From Mycolicibacterium vinylchloridicum (lineage in GTDB: Bacteria; Actinomycetota; Actinomycetes; Mycobacteriales; Mycobacteriaceae): a stretch of DNA of 64,000 nt. The stretch spans positions 1-64,000 of the forward strand of contig NZ_JACBJQ010000028.1 of NCBI RefSeq assembly GCF_013404075.1, written 5' to 3'. The position numbers and the translations under genes were made by a program. The notes under the pieces were generated by a model that was not told the origin of the DNA, ran no database searches, and was given only the letters and a program-made list of their open reading frames with translations. This document shows, in pieces, positions 58,596-64,000 of the stretch; position 1 is the stretch's first letter, and each line of letters begins with the position of its first letter.

Positions 58596-58648
58596 GGGCA
58601 TGTCGCTGCGCACGAGGTGCGGACTCGCCAAGTTATTGAGAAGGTTCA

Positions 58649-58677
58649 TTGACAATTGCGGCCGCACAGGTCAGAGT
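58649..58677 (+). promoter_or_regulatory. Candidate promoter of the LLM-TetR genes
   Basis: TTGACA (58649-58654), a 17-nt spacer and CAGAGT (58672-58677, fitting NANNNT) precede the LLM start at 58708, which has GAGAGG as ribosome site. The -35 is ideal. Confidence 0.5.
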
Positions 58678-58707
58678 GCTAGGCGTCGACGGCACGAGAG
58701 GCAATCC

Positions 58708-59799
58708 ATGAGCACTGCTCCGCAGCTCAACGAACTCGGTTATTACGCCGTGACCAGGCACCCCGCCGATGTCCGCGTGGCACTCCCTGAGGCTCGCGCG
58801 GCAGAGGCGCTCGGCCTGGGCTCCTGCCACATCGGTGAACGCTTCACGGTCAAGGACGCCGCGGTGCTTTCCGGTGCGCTCGCCGGTTGCAGCACAACCC
58901 TGGGCATCGCCCCATCGACGAACTACCAGACCCGCCATCCCACCGTCACCGCGACAGTGGGATCGACGATGCATGCGCTCACGGAAGGCCGTTTCGCCAT
59001 GGCCTTCGGGCGCGGGATGGCCGCATATTGGCAGGCGATCGGTCTTCCGGTCGTGACCGAGGCCCGGCTGCGTGATTTCTTCGGAATCCTGCGCCGGATG
59101 TGGGCCGGCGAAACCATCGTCGACCATGACGGCCCGGCAGGAAGGTGGCCGCTACTGCGCCACGTGAGCGGATTGCCTGACGGGCCACCCATCGGGTTGG
59201 TGGCGGTTGGCCCCAAGACCATGGAACTCGCGGGCGAGATCGGTGATTTCGTTGTGTTGCATACTTTTTTCTCCGACGAGGCGACGACGGCGTCGGTTGC
59301 GGCAGTGCGCCGGGGAGCCGAGCGCGCGGGTAAGGATCCCGACAGCGTCCGGATCTGGGCTTGCCTGGCAACAGTTCCCGACGCGTTGTCGCCCGAAGAC
59401 CAGATGCGCCGTGGGGTCGGGCGGCTGGCGACGTACCTGCAGGCCTACCCGGACGTGCTGGTTTCCGCCAACGGCTGGGATCGGACCACGTTCGACCGCA
59501 TCAGGCAGTCCGCGCTGTTCACCGACGCTGCGGCCGCCGGACCCATCGATGCAAGTGCGTCGTATGAGACACTGCAGCGGATCGCCGAACTGATTCCGGC
59601 CGATTGGCTGGACTCGGTGGCAAAAGGATCGCCCGAAGAATGCGCGAAAACCATTGCTCGACAATATGACCTGGGCGTGCATTCGGTCATCATGCACGGT
59701 GCCAGTCCGCACGAGATCGCACCTGTGGTTCAGGCATACCGAGGCGCACGCCCGACGCTGCGACGGGTGGTCGCACCGAATCCGGGGAGGTTCGCCTGA
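58708..59799 (+). CDS. LLM-class flavin/F420-dependent oxidoreductase
   Basis: A 363-residue luciferase-like oxidoreductase: LGYYAVTRHPADVRVALPEARAAEALGLGSCHIGERFTVKDAAVLSGALAGCSTTLGIAPSTNYQTRHPTVTATVGSTMHALTEGRFAMAFGRGMAAYWQAIGLPVVTEARLRDFFGILRRMWAGE is the typical TIM-barrel half. The C-terminal half (IGLVAVGPKTMELAGEIGDFVVLHTFFSDE ... SPEECAKTIARQYDLGVHSVIMHGASPHEIAPVVQAYRG) is also canonical. ATG 58708; the upstream frame to 58600 is Arg-rich and unlikely. Probably co-transcribed with the TetR gene 17 nt downstream. Confidence 0.85.
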   Translation: MSTAPQLNELGYYAVTRHPADVRVALPEARAAEALGLGSCHIGERFTVKDAAVLSGALAGCSTTLGIAPSTNYQTRHPTVTATVGSTMHALTEGRFAMAFGRGMAAYWQAIGLPVVTEARLRDFFGILRRMWAGETIVDHDGPAGRWPLLRHVSGLPDGPPIGLVAVGPKTMELAGEIGDFVVLHTFFSDEATTASVAAVRRGAERAGKDPDSVRIWACLATVPDALSPEDQMRRGVGRLATYLQAYPDVLVSANGWDRTTFDRIRQSALFTDAAAAGPIDASASYETLQRIAELIPADWLDSVAKGSPEECAKTIARQYDLGVHSVIMHGASPHEIAPVVQAYRGARPTLRRVVAPNPGRFA

Positions 59800-59816
59800 C
59801 CGGCCCCGGCAGGCCC

Positions 59817-60485
59817 GTGCAGGCCGACCGCGCCCGAAAGCAGTGGGAAGCCAGGGTTCCCAGCGAAGTGCCCCAGTCGGCGGCGGGTACCCGACTGAAC
59901 AAGCGGGGACGTCAGACCCGGGCGCGTCTGCTCGACGTTGCCATCCGGTGCCTGGCCGACAGCGGAGGCGAGCCGGTGTCGGCGAACCGCATTGCCAAAG
60001 ACGCAGCCGTCACCTGGGGCACAGTGCAACACCAGTTCGGTGATCTTGACGGCCTTTGGGTGGCGGTGATCACTGAAATCCACTCCCGCAGTTGGGATTT
60101 CAATTCGAATACCTGGCCGGAACACGCCCCCACGTTGCGCGAACGGGTGGAGACCGTCATCGACTCGGTGTGGAACTACCTGGACACCACCGAGGGCAAG
60201 GCGCTCACCGCGCTGCGCACCTCGTTACCGGCGCGCCGTTCCGATATCGCCGCCGAATATCCGCGTACGGCAGCCGCATTCGCGGCCCGCGAACTCGACT
60301 GGATTCAGGGCTTCGACTATCTGATGGACGGACTCGATCTCGATCCGGACAGGCTCTACCGGGTCCGGTGCCTGCTGCCCGCCGCGATCCGGGGTCTGAG
60401 CAACGAACGACAGATCGGCTTCACCTCGGATCTCGACATTGCCCGTGCGACGTTGGCCGACGCAGTGGTGGCATTGCTGGCCTAG
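59817..60485 (+). CDS. TetR-family transcriptional regulator
   Basis: A 222-residue TetR regulator: an extended N-terminus (QADRARKQWEARVPSEVPQSAAG), the DNA-binding domain (RGRQTRARLLDVAIRCLADSGGEPVSANRIAKDAAVTWGTVQHQFGDLDGLWVAVITEI) and a helical ligand domain. GTG 59817 is preceded by GGCAGG. The position suggests it controls the LLM gene and perhaps the divergent thiolase-DUF35 genes. Its 3-prime end overlaps the convergent GGDEF-EAL gene by 65 bp. Confidence 0.88.
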   Translation: MQADRARKQWEARVPSEVPQSAAGTRLNKRGRQTRARLLDVAIRCLADSGGEPVSANRIAKDAAVTWGTVQHQFGDLDGLWVAVITEIHSRSWDFNSNTWPEHAPTLRERVETVIDSVWNYLDTTEGKALTALRTSLPARRSDIAAEYPRTAAAFAARELDWIQGFDYLMDGLDLDPDRLYRVRCLLPAAIRGLSNERQIGFTSDLDIARATLADAVVALLA

Positions 60486-62775
60486 CGGCCAACCGCAGCA
60501 CATCGTCAGCCGAGAGCGGCACGCTGAAGTAGAAACCCTGTACGACGTCACAGCCGAATTCGGTGAGTTGCGCGGCGACCTCGGCCTCCTCGACTCCCTC
60601 GGCAACCACGGTCAGGCCCAGCTCGTGAGCCAGCGCGATCACCGCGCGGACCACCGTCGCGACGCGGGCGTCTTCCAAGATGGGCATGATCAGCCGCCGA
60701 TCCAACTTCACCTCATCGACAGGCAGTTCACATAGATAGGCCAGGGTGGAGTAGCCACTGCCGAAGTCATCGATAGCAATCCGGATTCCGCTGCGGCGCA
60801 GCTGGTTCAATACATCTCGGGTGCCTTCGATATTGCCGAGCACCAAGTCTTCGGTGATCTCCACAGTCAGTGTGCCGGCCGGTAGATTTCGCGCGGCCAA
60901 TGCCCGACGAAGACGAGCAGGGAGGTGTGGGTCAGCGAGCAGAGGTGCCGACATGTTGACTGCGACTGGCAGCGGCAATCCCTGCCGGTGCCACTGCAGC
61001 GCCGCGTTGAGCGCGGTGTTGACGACCAAGTCGGTGACCGGGCGCATCAGATCGTGGTGTCGAACCAGCGGCAGGAACTCGTCGGGGCTGAGCAGGCCGC
61101 GCCGGTGATGCGGCCAGCGGACCAGCGCCTCGACCCCGACCATGGTGTTGGTGAGAAGGTTGAACTTCGGCTGGTAGAGCAGGGTCAGTTCGACGGAATC
61201 GATGGCGTGGCGCAGCTCGCCAAGCAGTTGGATCGCGGCGGCATCGCCGGCCGAATGGGTGCCCTGCGACTGCGGAAGGACCTCGCCGAGCGGGGCGGCC
61301 ACCTCCAAGTCCGGCGTGAACCTGTGGACGCCGGCGGTGCGCGCCTTCTTGGCGGCATACATCGCCAGGTCGGCCCGCTTGACCAGGTCTTCGGCCGATA
61401 CCCCCGGTTCGTCCGCGCCGGCCACCGCCAGCCCGACGCTGGGCCGAACGAACAGTTCGTGGCCCTCGATGGCGAACGGCTTGTCGAACGACTTTGTCAC
61501 CCGGTGAGCGATGTGATCGGCGTACTCTTCTGCAGCGTCATCGTCTACGAGCACGACGAATTCGTCGCCGCCGAGGCGCGCCACGGTGTCACTGTTTCGT
61601 ACACATCCCAGGATCCGTTCCCCGACCCGGTTCAACAATTCGTCGCCCGCGGGATGCCCCAGGGTGTCGTTGACGACTTTGAAGTCGTTGAGGTCCAAGA
61701 TGATCAAGGCCACCGACACATGGTCGCGCTCGCGGCGCCGCATCGCCTCCTCGAGACGGTCGGAGAACATCGCACGGTTGGCCAGGCCCGTCAGCGGGTC
61801 GCGCAGCGCCTGTTCGGCCACGGCGGCCAGCAGCCGACGGTTCTCCGTGACCGCCAGGTACTGGCGGCCCAGCACCGCGAAAATCAGCAGCGCTCCGACG
61901 AGCTCCACCACCGGGGTTTGAAAGATCGTCGCCGGCTCGGCTGCCGCGACGATACCCGCCAGGAGCAGTGGGGTATAGGGAAACCAGACGGGTGCCCAGC
62001 TTGTCGAGGCGGGTAGCTTCTTTGGCGGACCTACCTCATCGCGGCTGACTGTTGCAGCCAACATGATGAGTAGCAACCCGGCTACCCATCCGATATCGAT
62101 CAAACTGCCGCTGGCGTAAGCGTTCTCCACCGAAAGGTAGGTGAAAGCGCTGTCGGACAAGGCGATGCAGGCCACCGCGATCGTCAGCATCGCCAACACC
62201 AGGCGTTGATCTCTCGCCGCTCGCAGCCACGCCATCGCTGCGACGGTGAGGATCACCACGTCCGAGATCGGATACGCCAGTGAGATGACCATGGCCGCGG
62301 CGCTTTCGGAGCCGGCGGCATACATCGGGCTCAGGATGGTCACCCAACTCACAACGAAGAGGGACCCGGCAACGACCAGCCCGTCGAGCAGGGTCCGTCC
62401 TCGCGACTGCCCGGTGTCGGCAGGGAAGAGGAGCAGACCGACACAGAACCCGACCGGCATGACCAGGTAGGCCGCATCGGCCAACGAGGGAAACGGGGGC
62501 TCTTCGAGCGCGAGTTCGTAGTAGGTCCAGAGCACCTCACCGAGCACCCAGCCCACCATCCCGATCGTCATCGCGACCCATGCGGCCCGCAGCCTGCCGT
62601 GTACCGCTCGCGCCGCCAAGGCGGCGAAGATCGCCCCTGCAGCGCTCAGAACCACGAACACGAGGTCGTTGACGGCTTTGATCGATGTGCCAGATGACCA
62701 AGCGCTGAAGGTCCACAGCACGAAGGCCGTGAAAACGGCCGTGGCACCCGTCGCGACGTAGGCGGTTTTGGGCAT
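60421..62775 (-). CDS. GGDEF-EAL membrane protein (c-di-GMP turnover), second copy
   Basis: A 784-residue protein: about ten N-terminal transmembrane helices (residues 1-310), a short linker (LAVTENRRLLAAVAEQALRDPLTGLANRAMF), an intact diguanylate cyclase (RLGGDEFVVLVDDD) and an intact EAL phosphodiesterase (VEALVRW, VNMS, VEITEDLV, DDFGSGYS, KLDRRL, EGVEE, VQGFYFSVPL). The linker between the two catalytic domains includes a Ser/His/Gly-rich region (LPQSQGTHSAGDAAA). ATG 62775 with GGAAGGGG upstream. Similar in plan but not closely alike in sequence to the other GGDEF-EAL protein of this window. Confidence 0.9.
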   Translation of the reverse strand: MPKTAYVATGATAVFTAFVLWTFSAWSSGTSIKAVNDLVFVVLSAAGAIFAALAARAVHGRLRAAWVAMTIGMVGWVLGEVLWTYYELALEEPPFPSLADAAYLVMPVGFCVGLLLFPADTGQSRGRTLLDGLVVAGSLFVVSWVTILSPMYAAGSESAAAMVISLAYPISDVVILTVAAMAWLRAARDQRLVLAMLTIAVACIALSDSAFTYLSVENAYASGSLIDIGWVAGLLLIMLAATVSRDEVGPPKKLPASTSWAPVWFPYTPLLLAGIVAAAEPATIFQTPVVELVGALLIFAVLGRQYLAVTENRRLLAAVAEQALRDPLTGLANRAMFSDRLEEAMRRRERDHVSVALIILDLNDFKVVNDTLGHPAGDELLNRVGERILGCVRNSDTVARLGGDEFVVLVDDDAAEEYADHIAHRVTKSFDKPFAIEGHELFVRPSVGLAVAGADEPGVSAEDLVKRADLAMYAAKKARTAGVHRFTPDLEVAAPLGEVLPQSQGTHSAGDAAAIQLLGELRHAIDSVELTLLYQPKFNLLTNTMVGVEALVRWPHHRRGLLSPDEFLPLVRHHDLMRPVTDLVVNTALNAALQWHRQGLPLPVAVNMSAPLLADPHLPARLRRALAARNLPAGTLTVEITEDLVLGNIEGTRDVLNQLRRSGIRIAIDDFGSGYSTLAYLCELPVDEVKLDRRLIMPILEDARVATVVRAVIALAHELGLTVVAEGVEEAEVAAQLTEFGCDVVQGFYFSVPLSADDVLRLAARPAMPPLRRPTSHGQCRDPR

Positions 62776-62884
62776 CGCCGCCCCTTCCTGCACCGCCCGG
62801 GGCACCACGTCCGGGGACAACATAAAACCAGCCAAGGATAGCGGACACGCAAACCAGAACCACGGCAAACTAGCGGCTAGGGCC

Positions 62885-62898
62885 TGGAATTAATTCCA
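62885..62898. promoter_or_regulatory. 14-bp perfect palindrome
   Basis: TGGAATTAATTCCA lies in the 225-bp region between the divergent GGDEF-EAL and SDR genes, about 110 bp from each start. A palindrome of this length in such a GC-rich genome suggests a protein-binding site, but I cannot name the protein. Confidence 0.3.
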
Positions 62899-63000
62899 AC
62901 TGGACGCGCGACCAGCAATGTTTGGTGTCGCCGGCCCTGACCATACCGACCCGCGCGATCCGCGAACGGCCGGTACGACGCCCAGGCGTCCGTTAGACAT

Positions 63001-63798
63001 GTGGCCGTGAACATCGACGGATCGGTGGCCGTAGTCACCGGAGCAGGCTCGGGTATCGGCAGGGCAGTTGCGGCAGCTCTCGCCGCGGCGGGCGCCGCGG
63101 TGGTGGTCGGGGACATCGACGCCGCTTCGGCGGCGAAGACCGCGGCGATGATCGACGGTGTCTCGGCGGTGTCGGACGCCTCGAGCACCGAGGGCATCGC
63201 GGCCCTGCTCGACACCGCGCGGCGTGCCTTCGGCCCGGTGGACATCTACGTCGCCAACGCCGGCATCACCGGCGAACCCGGGCTCGGCGACGACGAAGCG
63301 GCGTGGGACCGCATCATCGACATCAACCTGCGCGCCCACATCCGCGCCGCCAAAGCTGTGCTCCCGGAATGGGTCGAGCGTGGTCGCGGTCATTTCGTTG
63401 CCGTCGCCTCCGCCGCCGGCCTGCTGACCCAGATCGGTGCCGCACCCTACAGCGTGACCAAGCATGCCGCCGTCGGGTTCGCGGAATGGTTGGCAATCAC
63501 ATACGGCGACAGGGGGATTGGCGTGAGTTGCGTCTGCCCGATGGGCGTGGACACCCCGCTGCTGCGCGGCATGTCCGACTCGCCGGACGAAGAGATCCGG
63601 GTGGCCGGCGCTGCTGTCAGCAGTGCCGGTGCGGTGCTCGACCCGGACACCGTGGCCGCGCTCACGATCCAGGCCATCGCCGACGGGTCATTTCTGGTGT
63701 TGCCGCACCCCGAGGTGTTGACCATGTATCGACAGAAAGGCTCCGACTACGAGCGGTGGATCGCCGGGATGCGCCGCTTCAAGCGCACGCTGGGGTAG
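63001..63798 (+). CDS. Short-chain dehydrogenase/reductase
   Basis: A 265-residue classical SDR: cofactor motif TGAGSGIGRAVAAALA, acidic residue VGDID selecting NAD(H), NAG motif YVANAGITGEPG, then Ser in AVASAAG, YSVTKHAAVGFAEW (catalytic Tyr and Lys). The C-terminal segment (FLVLPHPEVLTMYRQKGSDYERWIAGMRRFKRTLG) is typical of a mycobacterial SDR subgroup of unknown substrate. GTG 63001. No operon partner visible. Confidence 0.88.
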   Translation: MAVNIDGSVAVVTGAGSGIGRAVAAALAAAGAAVVVGDIDAASAAKTAAMIDGVSAVSDASSTEGIAALLDTARRAFGPVDIYVANAGITGEPGLGDDEAAWDRIIDINLRAHIRAAKAVLPEWVERGRGHFVAVASAAGLLTQIGAAPYSVTKHAAVGFAEWLAITYGDRGIGVSCVCPMGVDTPLLRGMSDSPDEEIRVAGAAVSSAGAVLDPDTVAALTIQAIADGSFLVLPHPEVLTMYRQKGSDYERWIAGMRRFKRTLG

Positions 63799-63878
63799 GC
63801 GTTTCGATCGGGACGGCGCGGGGTAACAAAGGCCCAACGTCGAGAATGCCGGCGTCGGACTTGGACGAAGGAGAGCTC

Positions 63879-63977
63879 ATGATTCCGTTCATCTGCCTGA
63901 GCTGCGGGGGTTTCGACATCGACAATCCCGACTGTGTATCGTGCGCCGGCACCGCCAACGACGACGCGGCGGCGTGA
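63879..63977 (+). CDS. Very small zinc-ribbon protein (32 residues)
   Basis: A 32-residue ORF with a CLSC...CVSC pair (IPFICLSCGGFDIDNPDCVSC), a classic half zinc ribbon, followed by AGTANDDAAA. It has a strong ribosome site (AAGGAG, 63868-63873) 5 nt before ATG 63879, which argues that it is translated. The longer frame starting at 63846 is possible but lacks a ribosome site. Function unknown; it could be a nucleic-acid or protein-binding mini-protein. Nothing else is seen to the end of the window. Confidence 0.6.
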   Translation: MIPFICLSCGGFDIDNPDCVSCAGTANDDAAA

Positions 63978-64000
63978 CGCCGAGGATGTAGGTTCCACAG

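Noticed and set aside
1..64000. Insertion sequences, prophage, CRISPR arrays, rRNA or tRNA genes
   Set aside because: No transposase or integrase-like protein, no regularly spaced repeats and no RNA-gene signatures were found; the only tandem repeat is the in-frame one at 47739-47948.

Overview
This 64 kb window is high-GC actinobacterial DNA, almost certainly from a fast-growing Mycobacterium (Mycolicibacterium). The evidence is the furA-katG pair with a mycobacterial-type FurA operator, a cutinase, a mycolyltransferase-like esterase, DUF5078 and DUF4193 proteins, a PepD-like HtrA protease, a RipD-like NlpC/P60 protein, a divergent MTHFR of mycobacterial type, several luciferase-like oxidoreductases, frequent GTG starts and several apparently leaderless promoters. 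I see no insertion sequence, prophage, CRISPR array, rRNA or tRNA. All family assignments come from reading motifs and from memory of the families; no database search was run.

Layout. 0.1-3.1 kb: katG and furA (minus), with a strong hairpin terminator after katG and a FurA operator before furA, then a small lipoprotein. 3.3-5.2 kb: a divergent MTHFR coupled to a MenC-like protein that has lost its active site. 5.2-10.8 kb (minus): glgP, a methyltransferase, an ABC-2-like membrane protein, a MOSC protein and a small membrane protein. 10.9-13.2 kb: isochorismatase-like hydrolase, acyl-CoA-dehydrogenase-fold flavoprotein and a small membrane protein. 13.2-17.8 kb: a class III aminotransferase and mmsA, divergent from a PucR regulator, probably a beta-alanine or valine catabolic unit. 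17.8-22.4 kb: FNT channel, membrane protein, RipD-like protein, DUF4193, TesB-type thioesterase and enoyl-CoA hydratase homologue.

22.4-29.3 kb is the most accessory-looking part. It has a large secreted protein with a CBM60-like domain behind an AT-rich leader, a thioesterase, a three-gene cobalt-type nitrile hydratase/thiocyanate hydrolase operon, and a type III polyketide synthase with an isoprenylcysteine-methyltransferase-like enzyme. 29.6-37.9 kb: Tex, a PPOX flavoprotein, a run of small secreted or membrane proteins, an FKBP lipoprotein, PepD, and a 20-bp inverted repeat before a leaderless lipoprotein gene. 38.0-41.6 kb: an ATGA-coupled cassette of an S53 (sedolisin) protease, a membrane protein with a zinc ribbon at each end, and a single-pass protein with an external domain.

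41.6-50.0 kb: an exported TAP-like hydrolase divergent from a hydrolase-LuxR fusion, a methyltransferase, an LLM oxidoreductase, a cutinase, a lipoprotein, a triple Cys/Trp-repeat mini-protein, and a hydrolase gene preceded by a 19-codon leader peptide and mutually exclusive hairpins. 50.0-63.98 kb: SRPBCC and TetR genes around an iron-box-like palindrome, two GGDEF-EAL proteins, NDH-2, a mycolyltransferase-like esterase, a thiolase-DUF35 pair facing SRPBCC, LLM and TetR genes, an SDR, and a 32-residue zinc-ribbon protein.

The observations I would follow first are the leader-peptide attenuator at 48.6 kb, the S53/zinc-ribbon/membrane cassette, the MTHFR-coupled MenC pseudoenzyme, the nitrile hydratase-family operon, and the TetR gene with no canonical start codon.
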